NCBI GenBank assembly: GCA_041493035.1
Contig: JBGPYB010000043.1
Span: forward strand, 1 to 30,762
Direction: 5' to 3'
DNA from: JBGPYB01 sp041493035
Lineage (GTDB): Bacteria > Acidobacteriota > Vicinamibacteria > Fen-336
Length of the DNA: 30,762 nt
The notes beneath the pieces are model-generated. The model was not told where the DNA came from and did not search any database. It saw only the letters and a program-made list of their open reading frames with translations. This document shows, in pieces, positions 16,152-24,181 of the stretch (its first letter is position 1; the number at the start of each line of letters is the position of its first letter). The translations under genes and the position numbers were made by a program.

Positions 16152-16913
16152 TCACCAGCTCCCCGAGGCGCCGCCGCCGCCGAAAGAGCCGCCGCCGCCG
16201 GAAAAGCCGCCTCCACCGCTGATTCCTCCACCCCAACCCCCGCCTCCCCAACCGCCTCCTCCCCAACCTCCGCCGCGCCATCCGCGGCCGGTATAGATCA
16301 TCGGGCCCAGCCCGCCTTGAAGCCAGACGATCGCGACGAAGACGAGGGCAATCAAGAGGAGGGTGCCGAGGCTGATGGGAAGGGAGTCGCGACCGTGGGC
16401 CCCGTGTGCCGGCGCGGCCTGGTACTCGCCGCGCGTGACGGCGACCATGGCGTCGATGCCGGCTTCCAATGCGCCGGCCGGATTGCCATCGCGAAGGCGC
16501 GGACTCACGTCGTCGTCGAGGATTTGCTTCGAGCGCAGGTCGGTCAGAGCGCCCTCGAGACCGTATCCGACCTCGATGCGCATCTTGCGGTCCTTGACGA
16601 AGACGAAGAGGACCGCGCCGTTGTCCAGCTTCTTGCGGCCGACGCGCCAAGACTGCGCCGCGCGGACGGTGAAGTCCTCGAGAGAGGGCGATGGCAGCTC
16701 GGGGAAGATGGCCACGACGATCTGGGTCGAGCTGGCCTCGTCGAACTGCCGGAGCTTCTCGTCGAGACGAGTGGCGTCCGCGCGCGACACGAAGCCGGCG
16801 TAGTCGTTGAAGTAGTGATCGGGTGCCGGAGGAGAATCCCCGGCCCCCAGAACGGGGCCGGCCGAGAGGAAGGCGAGAAACGTCAGACGAGCCGTGCGCC
16901 CGAGTCCGAGCAT
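16152..16913 (-). CDS. YgcG-like TPM-domain membrane protein with Gly-rich tail
   Basis: A 253-residue protein: signal peptide to about residue 23 (ending VLGAGDS), then a TPM domain (about 30-150) with YFNDYAGFVS, STQIVVAIFPEL, NGAVLFVFVKDRKMRIEVGYGLEGALTD and an internal GIDAMVAV helix. One transmembrane helix follows (about 180-200, LGTLLLIALVFVAIVW), then a low-complexity tail of Gly-Gly-Gly-Trp and Gly-Gly-Gly-Gly units ending SGSW. This is the standard YgcG architecture; the Gly/Trp tail would sit on the cytoplasmic side if the domain is outside. It is 20 nt after LemA, its usual partner. Confidence 0.9.
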   Translation of the reverse strand: MLGLGRTARLTFLAFLSAGPVLGAGDSPPAPDHYFNDYAGFVSRADATRLDEKLRQFDEASSTQIVVAIFPELPSPSLEDFTVRAAQSWRVGRKKLDNGAVLFVFVKDRKMRIEVGYGLEGALTDLRSKQILDDDVSPRLRDGNPAGALEAGIDAMVAVTRGEYQAAPAHGAHGRDSLPISLGTLLLIALVFVAIVWLQGGLGPMIYTGRGWRGGGWGGGGWGGGGWGGGISGGGGFSGGGGSFGGGGASGSW

Positions 16914-16933
16914 CGAAGGCCTCGCAGTTCGGA

Positions 16934-17575
16934 CTAGGGCCGGGCCGGCTGCGGCGGGGCCGGTGACGCCCCGAACTTGAACTCCACCTTGGGCGCCTGC
17001 TCCGCTCCGGCCGCGCTCTTGAAATATGCCTTCTCGGTGAAGCCCCCAATCCGCGCCACGATGTTTGCGGGGAATTGGAGCCGCGCCGTGTTGTAGGCCT
17101 GCGCTGCTTCGCCAAATCGCATCCGCTCCACCGAGATGCGGTTCTCGCTGCTCTCGATCTGTCCCTGAAGGTCGCGGAAACCCTGGGTCGCCTTCAGCTC
17201 CGGATACCTCTCCGAGACCACGAGTAGCCGGGAAAGGGCGCTCGAGAGCCCGTCCTGGGCCGCCTGGAACTGGGCGAACGCCTGGGGATTGCTGAGGAGA
17301 TCCTTCCCTGAGAGCTGAACCTTGCCGACGCTGGCTCTAGCCTCGGTCACGGCCGACAGTGTGGACTTCTCGAAGTCCGCGGCGCCCTGGACCGTCGCCA
17401 CCAGATTTGGCACGAGGTCCGCACGCCTTTGGTAGACGTTCTCGACCTGCGACCACTGCGCATCGACGGCCTGAGACAAAGAGACGAGGCGGTTGTAGAC
17501 GCCCACGCCCGAGAGGCCAGCAAGGACCGCGACGCACACGACAACCGCCAACAGCACGAGCGCGACCTTCCCCAT
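16934..17575 (-). CDS. lemA: LemA family protein
   Basis: A 213-residue protein with one N-terminal transmembrane helix (about residues 4-25, VALVLLAVVVCVAVLAGL). The LemA signature follows: YNRLVSLSQAVDAQWSQVE, YQRRADLVPNLVATVQG, then a helical bundle, YNTARLQFPANIVARIGGF and the terminal AYFKSAAG. The ATG at 17575 has AGAGGAGG about 6 nt upstream; the longer open frame is not needed. LemA has no known biochemical activity and usually occurs with TPM/YgcG proteins, as here. The final residues are Pro/Ala-rich. Confidence 0.93.
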   Translation of the reverse strand: MGKVALVLLAVVVCVAVLAGLSGVGVYNRLVSLSQAVDAQWSQVENVYQRRADLVPNLVATVQGAADFEKSTLSAVTEARASVGKVQLSGKDLLSNPQAFAQFQAAQDGLSSALSRLLVVSERYPELKATQGFRDLQGQIESSENRISVERMRFGEAAQAYNTARLQFPANIVARIGGFTEKAYFKSAAGAEQAPKVEFKFGASPAPPQPARP

Positions 17576-17644
17576 CGGGCCTCCTCTTTCTCGACGGCTA
17601 GGATACTCCGCAAGCGAAGGCCGTCGCGACCACACCCCGACGGA

Positions 17645-18355
17645 TCATCGTGGCGGTAGCTTGTGGAGCTCCCCGATCGCGTCGAATGGAATGTCGAGGA
17701 TCGGGTACAGCGGCCAATCCCTGTAGTTGAAATGCCACCATTCGTTGGACTCGACACTGAAGCCCTCTGCTTCCATCGTCGTGCGCAGCAGGTCTCGGGC
17801 CTGGCGAGCGGAGGCCGTCCCGCCGGCGTAATCCGGGTGGGCTCGTTCCGACATCTCGTCGTAGACCGAAGGCATCTCTATCTCGCGTCCGGTGGAGAGA
17901 TCGTAGAGAGAGAGGTCGACGGCGCAGCCGCGGTTGTGCTTGGAGCCTTTCGACGGATCGGCGACGAATGCCCTCTTGTCGGGAGCCACGACCTCCCAGA
18001 AAAGCTTCGTGACCGCCCAGGGGCGGTAACCGTCGAAGATCAGGAGGCCGAAGGCCTTCGACCGAAGCGCCTTGTGGGCCCGCACCAGGGCTTCGGCCGC
18101 GGGCCGCTGGAGGAACGCGCGTCCCTCCGTGTAGACCGGCCGGCCCACGAAGTTGTTCTGGGTCGCGTAGCGCACGTCGAGGTGAAGTGTCGGCTCCAAA
18201 CGGATCAGTTCGACGAGGCCGGCAGCACGGAAGGGTCCCGGCTCGTGTGGAGGTCCTTCTCCCGACGAACGGGGCGCCGTCAGGGTCAGCAAGGCCGACG
18301 CGAGAAGCGCGACGCGTCCGGCCTCAGTGCCTAGCAAGAGCCTGGATAAAGGCAT
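17645..18355 (-). CDS. VanX-like D-Ala-D-Ala dipeptidase (M15D)
   Basis: A 236-residue zinc peptidase with an N-terminal hydrophobic signal (VALLASALLTL), so probably periplasmic. The zinc ligands and catalytic base are H140 and D147 (SKHNRGCAVD) and E205/H208 (EWWHF). The spacings of 7, 58 and 3 residues equal those of VanX (H116, D123, E181, H184). FDGYRPWAVT contains the substrate-site Arg region. Most bacterial homologues (DdpX type) recycle D-Ala-D-Ala from peptidoglycan rather than confer glycopeptide resistance, and no vanHA genes are seen here. The ATG overlaps the 3' end of the PilZ gene by 32 nt; a later TTG at codon 7 is possible. Confidence 0.9.
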   Translation of the reverse strand: MPLSRLLLGTEAGRVALLASALLTLTAPRSSGEGPPHEPGPFRAAGLVELIRLEPTLHLDVRYATQNNFVGRPVYTEGRAFLQRPAAEALVRAHKALRSKAFGLLIFDGYRPWAVTKLFWEVVAPDKRAFVADPSKGSKHNRGCAVDLSLYDLSTGREIEMPSVYDEMSERAHPDYAGGTASARQARDLLRTTMEAEGFSVESNEWWHFNYRDWPLYPILDIPFDAIGELHKLPPR

Positions 18356-18995
18356 CGAGGCGGGCGAGGTCTGCGGCGGGCATCTCGACGAACTCGATCC
18401 CCATGTGCCAGACCATGCGCCCTTCGTTCGCCACCTGCGAACAGAAGGCGACCCGTCCTTCGAAACGCACCGGCTCGTTGTCGTCGAAGGACATCTCCAT
18501 GGGGCAGCGGGACTCGGCCTCGATGCGCCGGTCGGCTTCGATCAGCATCCCCCGGAGGCTGATCACCTTCACGTGGTAGGGCTGGGGCACGTCGAGGAGC
18601 GCCTTGCCCGGGGCGTCGATGGAGAACCGAACGCCGCCCAGCCGCTTGTCCGGGATGAGCTTGTTGAGGTCGATGAACTCCAGGAGTTGGGCAAGACGAG
18701 GAGTCATGAGGTTGGTGAACTTCATTCCGGCCGAGTACACGGTGATGTCTTCCCCAAGACGTCCCTTCCGCATCTCGTCGAGGGCGGCCCACACGATCAC
18801 CCCGTTCACCGAGACATCACGGTCCTCGATCTCGAGCTTGAGCGTGTATTCGGAGCCGATGTTCAGCCTGCGGTCCAGTTTCAGAGCGACGCCGGAGAGG
18901 CTCATGTTGATGATCTCCACCTCGGAAGAGAAGGTGAGCTTTCCCTGGAGACCCTCCACGACGAAACGCGGCTGCCTGCGGTTGTCCGCGCTCAA
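18324..18995 (-). CDS. Tandem PilZ-domain protein
   Basis: A 223-residue protein. The first PilZ domain (about 1-105) has both c-di-GMP motifs: R6-x3-R10 (RRQPR) and N30-x-S32-x2-G35 (NMSLSG). The second half (about 120-215) is PilZ-like but degraded: KVISLRGMLIEADRR replaces the DxSxxG motif and it ends in HMGIEFVEM. This arrangement suggests one ligand-binding and one structural domain. The start is TTG at 18995, supported by GAGGA 9 nt upstream; the frame has no ATG or GTG between its upstream stop, which lies inside the aldehyde dehydrogenase end, and this TTG. It would let c-di-GMP influence something, but no effector is evident in the operon. Confidence 0.85.
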   Translation of the reverse strand: MSADNRRQPRFVVEGLQGKLTFSSEVEIINMSLSGVALKLDRRLNIGSEYTLKLEIEDRDVSVNGVIVWAALDEMRKGRLGEDITVYSAGMKFTNLMTPRLAQLLEFIDLNKLIPDKRLGGVRFSIDAPGKALLDVPQPYHVKVISLRGMLIEADRRIEAESRCPMEMSFDDNEPVRFEGRVAFCSQVANEGRMVWHMGIEFVEMPAADLARLDAFIQALARH

Positions 18996-19062
18996 GCGCG
19001 TCCCGTCCTCGATGGTGACGACCGTCTTCCGCTCTTCCTCGGCCGACTTTGCGAAGAGCTCA

Positions 19063-20520
19063 TCAGTACCAACCGATAGGGGATTCGTTCAGATTGATGT
19101 GGACCTGCTTCACCTGGAGGTACTCCTCGGCGCCCCACGGGCCCAGCTCGCGCCCAATTCCGCTCATCTTGTAGCCTCCCCAGGGGGCTTCGACGTAGGT
19201 AGGTTGCATGTGGTTGACCCAGACGATGCCGGCTTCCAGCCGCTTGACCATCCGCAAGCACTTGAAGATGTCGCGGCTCCAGACGGCGGCCGCCAGACCG
19301 TACGGCGTGTCGTTGGCGATTTTGAGCGCCTCGGCCTCGTCGTCGAAAGGGATGACCGCCATCACCGGCCCGAATATCTCTTCCCTGGCGATCTGCGCGG
19401 AGTTATCGACGTCGAAGAAGATCGTAGGTTCGACGAAGTAGCCGCGCTGAAGCCCGGCGTCCTTGGGCCGGCCGCCACCGACGGCCAGCTTCGCTTCCTT
19501 CTTGCCGATCGCCTGGTACTTCTCGATCCGTTCCAACTGCTCCTTCGAAACCACAGGACCCATCTTCACCGACTTGTCCATGCCGTCGCCCAGCTTGATT
19601 CCCTTGGCCTTCTCGACCATCGCGTCCAGCATCTTCGTGTAGATGGGACGCTGCACCAAGACCCTACTGCCGGCAGAGCAGACTTCTCCCTGGTTGATGA
19701 AGACGCCGAAGAGGGCACCGTCCACGGCCGCCTCGAAGTCCGCATCGGCGAAGAAGATGTTGGGAGACTTGCCCCCCAGCTCCAGGCTCACCTTCTTCAG
19801 GGTGTCCGCGGCACTCCGCATGATGATCTTGCCCACCTCGAGGCTTCCCGTAAAGGCGATCTTGTCGACCTCCCGGTGGGAGACGATGGCCGCTCCCGTC
19901 TCGCCGAATCCGGTGACCACGTTGACGACGCCCTTCGGCAGCCCCGCGTCCTCGAAGAACTTCGCAAACTCGAGGAGCGTCAGGGGCGTCTGCTCAGCGG
20001 GCTTGATGACCATGGTGCAGCCGGCGCAGAGGGCCGGCGCCAGCTTCCATGCCGCCATGAGGAGGGGGTAGTTCCAGGGGATGATCTGGCCAGCCACGCC
20101 CAGGGGCTCGCGGATGGCGAGGGACAGAGCGTTGTCCGGGACGTTCAGGACTTCGCCGTGGAGCTTCGTCGCAAGGCCCCCGTAGTACTCGAAGCAGGTG
20201 GCTACGTCTCCAAGGTCGAACTCTGATTCCACGAGGGGCTTGCCCGAGTTACGCGTCTCGATCTCCGCGAGGCGCGGCAACTCCTTGCGCATCCGCTCCG
20301 CCAGCCGGAAGAGAATACGCCCCCGCTCCTGCGCCGTCACGTCGCGCCAGCCTTCATCGAAAGCTCGTCGCGCGGCCTTCACCGCGCGGTCGACGTCTTC
20401 GGACCCGGCCTCGGGGACCTTGGCCATGACCTGGTCCGTGGCCGGATTCATGACGTCGAAGGTCTTGCCTGACGCGGCGCCGACCCACGCGCCGTCGATC
20501 AGGTTCTGGTACGTGTTCAT
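19063..20520 (-). CDS. NAD(P)-dependent aldehyde dehydrogenase, betaine-aldehyde/aminobutyraldehyde type
   Basis: A 485-residue ALDH. Catalytic Glu247 is in LELGGKSPN and nucleophile Cys281 in NQGEVCSAGSR. The cofactor-binding PWNYPLLMAAWKLAPALCAGCT and FTGSLEVGK segments and the C-terminal PWGGYKMSGIGRELG motif are all present. Overall it resembles betaine aldehyde dehydrogenase (BetB) and gamma-aminobutyraldehyde/succinate semialdehyde-like enzymes, so it could complete catabolism of amines or of the GABA product. Good ribosome-binding site CGGAGG just before the ATG. It is the first gene of a minus-strand series continuing with the PilZ gene after 67 nt. Confidence 0.93.
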   Translation of the reverse strand: MNTYQNLIDGAWVGAASGKTFDVMNPATDQVMAKVPEAGSEDVDRAVKAARRAFDEGWRDVTAQERGRILFRLAERMRKELPRLAEIETRNSGKPLVESEFDLGDVATCFEYYGGLATKLHGEVLNVPDNALSLAIREPLGVAGQIIPWNYPLLMAAWKLAPALCAGCTMVIKPAEQTPLTLLEFAKFFEDAGLPKGVVNVVTGFGETGAAIVSHREVDKIAFTGSLEVGKIIMRSAADTLKKVSLELGGKSPNIFFADADFEAAVDGALFGVFINQGEVCSAGSRVLVQRPIYTKMLDAMVEKAKGIKLGDGMDKSVKMGPVVSKEQLERIEKYQAIGKKEAKLAVGGGRPKDAGLQRGYFVEPTIFFDVDNSAQIAREEIFGPVMAVIPFDDEAEALKIANDTPYGLAAAVWSRDIFKCLRMVKRLEAGIVWVNHMQPTYVEAPWGGYKMSGIGRELGPWGAEEYLQVKQVHINLNESPIGWY

Positions 20521-20575
20521 GAAGCCTCCGGTGGGGAAAAGGTTAGCTCAAAGAGCGCAATCCTGAAAGTACGCG

Positions 20576-20593
20576 GGGGCACATCATAGCCCC
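20576..20593 (-). promoter_or_regulatory. Inverted repeat enclosing a possible -10 upstream of the aldehyde dehydrogenase
   Basis: GGGGC (20576-20580) and GCCCC (20589-20593) flank 8 nt that contain TATGAT on the minus strand (20588-20583). This could be the -10 of the aldehyde dehydrogenase promoter (start 63 nt downstream) set inside an operator-like repeat, or the hairpin that ends the pxp transcript. No T-run or -35 element is evident. Confidence 0.3.
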
Positions 20594-20631
20594 TCCTCCG
20601 CCGGGCCGCCGCGCGGCGCCCTTGAGCCGCG

Positions 20632-22215
20632 TCAGTCCAGCTTGATCGCCCGGAACATCACTCGTCCCTCGCCAGGCACCAACTGCGCCAGGCGGGGCAG
20701 ATCGGCGGCCACCACCGTCGCGACCTTCGGATAGCCCCCGGTCGTCGGTGCGTCGGCCATCATCACGATCGGCTGGCCCTCGGGAGGGACCTCGATGGAG
20801 CCACAGACCATGCCGTCGGTGACGATTTCGGGCGGGCCTGCATGGCGGAGGGGCGCGCCCTCCAGCCGGCAACCCACTCGGTCGGAAAGAGACGTCACGG
20901 CGTAGTCGCTGCTCAGGAAGCGCTCCAGGGATTCCGTCTCAAAGTGATCGTCCTGTGGGCCGAGGACGACACGCACCGTCGCCGGAGAGTCCGTCCCTGT
21001 GTGTGCCCAAGCTCCCGCGATGGGCGCCGCGGTCGTGCCCCCCAGCCCCAAGACGTCTCCGGCTCGAAGCGAGCGGCCAGCGTGTCCGCCGAAGCCGCTC
21101 AGCAGGTCGGTGGATCGCGACCCTAGGACCAGCGGCACGTCGATCCCGCCCGCGAAGGCGAGGTAGGCGCGGCAGCCCGTCCGCCGTCCCGAAAACGTGA
21201 GGACGTTCCCGGCTCGAGCCAAGACGGGCCGGCCGCGCGGGACCTCCCAGTCGCCGAGGTCGCTGCGCCAGAGGGTTGCGCCGAGGTCGGCGCCGGTCAC
21301 GGCCAGCGTCGTCGGAGAGAGAAACCGCAGCGTCGGTCCGGCCATGGTGCACTCGAGTGTCGCCGCGCCGACGGCGTTGCCCACAAGGGCGTTCGCTGCC
21401 CGGTGGGCGGGAGCGTCCATGGGTCCGGCCGGGGTGACTCCGAGCCTTCGGTGTCCGATGCGCCCCGAGTCCTGAACCGTCGTGAGGAAGCCTCCGTCGA
21501 GGATCTCGAGAGCGGGGTGCTCCGTCACGGCCGGCGGCGCTTCGATGGGAGGGTCGGGGAGCTCTGCCAAAGCCCGGAACCGGACGCGGTCCCCGGGCAG
21601 GATCAGTCCGGGCGCCTCGCGACTTGGATCGAAGAGCGAAACGTTGGTACGTCCGATCAGGTTCCAACCTCCGGGTGAGGCCGAGGGATAGATCCCCGTG
21701 AGCCGGCCGGCGATCGCGACGGAGCCCCGCGCCACGCGAGCGCGCGGTGTCTTCCGTCTGGGAGTGACTAGGCGAGGGTCCACGTCGCCCAGATAAGCGA
21801 AGCCCGGGGAGAAACCCACCATGTACGCCGTGTAGTCGCGTTCCGAGTGGAGGCGGACCGCTTCGGCCTCCGTGAGCCCCGCCTGAGCGGCGACCCAATC
21901 GAGGTCCGGGCCGTCGTCGCCACCGTAGAGCACAGGTACGAGCCGAAGCGCGCCAGGCTGGGGTGGTTTGTGGCTCCTCCCGAGCCGCTCCAGAAGCCCC
22001 CTCTTGAGATCGCGGAAATCGGTAAGCGCCGAGTCGTAGACGACGAGAAGAGACCGATGAGCCGGCGCCGTCTCGACGACGCCCACCGGAGGGTCGCTCG
22101 CCACGGCTCCACCAAGAGCACGGACGAGCGCGTTGACGCCTGGATCGATGGCGTCCCCGAGTTCCACCGTGAGTGCTCTGTCTCCGACCGGAAGGATTCG
22201 CGGAAACAGGGTCAA
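20632..22215 (-). CDS. pxpBC: 5-oxoprolinase subunits B and C fused (PxpB-PxpC)
   Basis: A 527-residue fusion. Residues about 1-220 are PxpB/KipI-like (allophanate hydrolase subunit 1): LPVGDRALTVELGD, VPVLYGG, YMVGFSPGFAYLGDVD, GSVAIAGRLTGIYPSASPGGW. Residues about 235-527 are PxpC/KipA-like (subunit 2): VQDSGRIGHRRLGV, GPMDAPAHRAANALVGN, LAFAGGIDVPLVLGSRST, QPIVMMADAPTTGGYPKVA. With PxpA it forms the ATP-dependent 5-oxoprolinase converting pyroglutamate to glutamate. In E. coli these are separate genes of about 218 and 310 residues, so the length fits a simple fusion. The TTG start overlaps the pxpA stop by 4 nt. Confidence 0.93.
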   Translation of the reverse strand: MTLFPRILPVGDRALTVELGDAIDPGVNALVRALGGAVASDPPVGVVETAPAHRSLLVVYDSALTDFRDLKRGLLERLGRSHKPPQPGALRLVPVLYGGDDGPDLDWVAAQAGLTEAEAVRLHSERDYTAYMVGFSPGFAYLGDVDPRLVTPRRKTPRARVARGSVAIAGRLTGIYPSASPGGWNLIGRTNVSLFDPSREAPGLILPGDRVRFRALAELPDPPIEAPPAVTEHPALEILDGGFLTTVQDSGRIGHRRLGVTPAGPMDAPAHRAANALVGNAVGAATLECTMAGPTLRFLSPTTLAVTGADLGATLWRSDLGDWEVPRGRPVLARAGNVLTFSGRRTGCRAYLAFAGGIDVPLVLGSRSTDLLSGFGGHAGRSLRAGDVLGLGGTTAAPIAGAWAHTGTDSPATVRVVLGPQDDHFETESLERFLSSDYAVTSLSDRVGCRLEGAPLRHAGPPEIVTDGMVCGSIEVPPEGQPIVMMADAPTTGGYPKVATVVAADLPRLAQLVPGEGRVMFRAIKLD

Positions 22216-22979
22216 TGCGCCAGCGGACGGACCGCAACGCCCGCCGACTCGAGAGCCGCACGGACGGCGCGAGCGATCGTCGCGGCCCCCGGCGTGTCGC
22301 CGTGGATGCAGAGGGTCTCGGCTTGCAACACGACATCCTGACCGTCATGAGCCGTGACGCGCCCCTCGCGAGCCAGGCGAACGGCCTGGCGCGCGGCCGC
22401 CGCCGGCTCGCTCAGGACGGCCCCTGTTTCGCGACGCGAGACCAGGGAGCCGTCGGCCTCGTAGGCGCGGTCGGCGAATGCCTCGCCGGCGAAGCGGAGG
22501 CCCGCGTCCTCTGCGGCCCGGCGCATCACGGCGGACGAAGCGAGGCCCACCAGGACGAGGCCCTCGTCGGCTCGTTTGACACCCCGGGCGATCGCCCCTG
22601 CGAGGGCCGCGTCCCGCGCCCCTTGGTTGTAAAGCGCTCCATGGGGTTTCACGTGAACGAGGGAGACGCCGTGAGAGCGGGCGAAGGCCGCCAAAGCACC
22701 CACCTGGTAGAGGACGTCGTTCTCGACCTCGTCGGGTTCGGCCGTCATTTCTCTGCGGCCGAAGCCTCGCAGGTCCCAGTAGCCCGGGTGCGCTCCGATG
22801 GCGGTGCCTGAGCGGACGGCCAGTGACACGGCGCGGTCCATCACTCGAGGGTCTCCGGCGTGAAATCCACAAGCGACGTTGACCGACGTCGCTGTGGAGA
22901 AGAGGGAGTCCTCGTCACCCAACGACCAGCGACCAAAACCCTCGCCGACGTCGGCGTTCAGGTCGATGGAGGCCACCAT
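22212..22979 (-). CDS. pxpA: 5-oxoprolinase subunit A (LamB/YcsF family)
   Basis: A 255-residue protein with the family landmarks SIDLNADVGEGFG at the N-terminus, VNVACGFHAGDP (about 34-45), GAHPGYWD, HVKPHGALYN and the late LCIHGDTP. PxpA catalyses the metal-dependent part of pyroglutamate opening together with the downstream PxpB-PxpC fusion, scavenging the damaged glutamate product 5-oxoproline or that released from peptides. ATG at 22979; no strong ribosome-binding site. It is divergent from the vWA gene across 91 bp. Confidence 0.95.
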   Translation of the reverse strand: MVASIDLNADVGEGFGRWSLGDEDSLFSTATSVNVACGFHAGDPRVMDRAVSLAVRSGTAIGAHPGYWDLRGFGRREMTAEPDEVENDVLYQVGALAAFARSHGVSLVHVKPHGALYNQGARDAALAGAIARGVKRADEGLVLVGLASSAVMRRAAEDAGLRFAGEAFADRAYEADGSLVSRRETGAVLSEPAAAARQAVRLAREGRVTAHDGQDVVLQAETLCIHGDTPGAATIARAVRAALESAGVAVRPLAH

Positions 22980-23070
22980 GTTTGCGCGAGCCTACACCTG
23001 GCCTCCACCCCGGTAAAGGAGGCCGGAATAGCCCTGGCGCCTGAGGCGTATCGTCGCCAGGAGGTGTTCA

Positions 23071-24174
23071 GTGCGATCAGCAGCAGCGCTCTTGGCGATC
23101 GGTCTCGGTCTTCCGGCAACGTGTGGCGCCTCGGTGGCGGTGGCGTCCGTGCAATCGCGCCCCCGAGTCGAGGTGGCTTTTGTCCTCGACACCACGGGGA
23201 GCATGGGAGGGCTGATCGACGGCGCCAAGCGGCGGATCTGGTCGATCGCCCCCCGGATCGGGGAATGGCGACCCCGTCCCGACGTTCGGATCGCCCTCGT
23301 GGCGTACCGTGACAAGGGGGATGAATACGTCACGCGGGTCTTCGACCTCACGGGAGACATGGACGAGGTCTACCGGAATCTCATGTCTCTCCAGGCCGGC
23401 GGTGGAGGGGACACGCCCGAGCACGTTTCGGCCGCCATTCACGACGCCGTTCACAAAGTCTCGTGGTCGGAAGGGCCGGCGCTCAGGGTCCTCTTCCTGG
23501 TGGGGGACGCGCCGCCTCACGTCGACTACCAGGACGGCTTCGACTATCGCCGCCACGTTCGCGAAGCTCGCCAGCGCGGCATCGGCGTCGAGACGATCGA
23601 GTGCGGAGCGGACCCGGAGACCGCCCGCGTCTGGCAGGAGATGGCGGCTCTCGGAGAAGGGCACTTCGCCCGCATCGATTCGAACGGCGGGATGCCTGTC
23701 CGGGTCACGCCGGTGGACGAAGAGCTGGCCCGCCTCGGAACGGAGCTCGGCACGACCGTGGTCGCCGCGGGGAACACTGCCGACCGGACCCGCACCGCGG
23801 GGCGTCTGGCAGCCCGCGCGGCGATGCCGGCGGCGATGGCTGTCGAAGCCGCCGGCTACTTCGCGTCGGCGGATCATCTAGCCGAGAAGGACCTGGTGGA
23901 CCTTCCGGCTCCGGAGCAGAAGAAGGAGATCGAGGCGCTGCGTCGCTTGCCTGCGGAGGCTCCGACCACGCTCGCCGGCAAGGGAGACGCCGAGGCCCTG
24001 GCCTACTTGCAGAAGCAGAAGGAGCGCCGCCAGCAGATCCAGACGCGGATCACCGCGCTCCAGGCGCAGCGAGACGGGTACCTGAGCCGCGGCACGGACG
24101 TGAAGGACGGCTTCGACGAGCAGGTCCTGACGGCCCTCCGCTCACGGGCCAAGGCCGCCGGAATCGCCTACTGA
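23071..24174 (+). CDS. Secreted von Willebrand factor A domain protein
   Basis: A 367-residue protein starting GTG with AGGAGG at 23059-23064. A signal peptide spans about residues 1-25. The vWA domain (about 33-220) has the MIDAS metal site D40-x-T-x-S44 (FVLDTTGSMGG), the loop GGGGDTPEHV and the strand RVLFLVGDAPPH. The C-terminal part (about 230-367) is Ala-rich and helical with a coiled-coil stretch (YLQKQKERRQQIQTRITALQ). Such proteins bind protein partners outside the cytoplasm in a metal-dependent way; the partner is unknown. It is convergent with accD (7-nt gap). A 6-bp inverted repeat (CTGGCG 23034-23039, CGCCAG 23055-23060) lies just upstream and overlaps the start of the ribosome-binding site. 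Confidence 0.85.
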   Translation: MRSAAALLAIGLGLPATCGASVAVASVQSRPRVEVAFVLDTTGSMGGLIDGAKRRIWSIAPRIGEWRPRPDVRIALVAYRDKGDEYVTRVFDLTGDMDEVYRNLMSLQAGGGGDTPEHVSAAIHDAVHKVSWSEGPALRVLFLVGDAPPHVDYQDGFDYRRHVREARQRGIGVETIECGADPETARVWQEMAALGEGHFARIDSNGGMPVRVTPVDEELARLGTELGTTVVAAGNTADRTRTAGRLAARAAMPAAMAVEAAGYFASADHLAEKDLVDLPAPEQKKEIEALRRLPAEAPTTLAGKGDAEALAYLQKQKERRQQIQTRITALQAQRDGYLSRGTDVKDGFDEQVLTALRSRAKAAGIAY

Positions 24175-24181
24175 GGTGGCG

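Noticed and set aside
16155..16300. Gly-codon-rich low-complexity DNA as a repeat or mobile element
   Set aside because: It encodes the Gly/Trp tail normal for YgcG-type TPM proteins.
17645..18355. Glycopeptide resistance (vanX)
   Set aside because: Active-site spacing matches VanX, but no vanH, vanA/B ligase or VanRS regulator is nearby; a peptidoglycan-recycling DdpX-type role is more likely.
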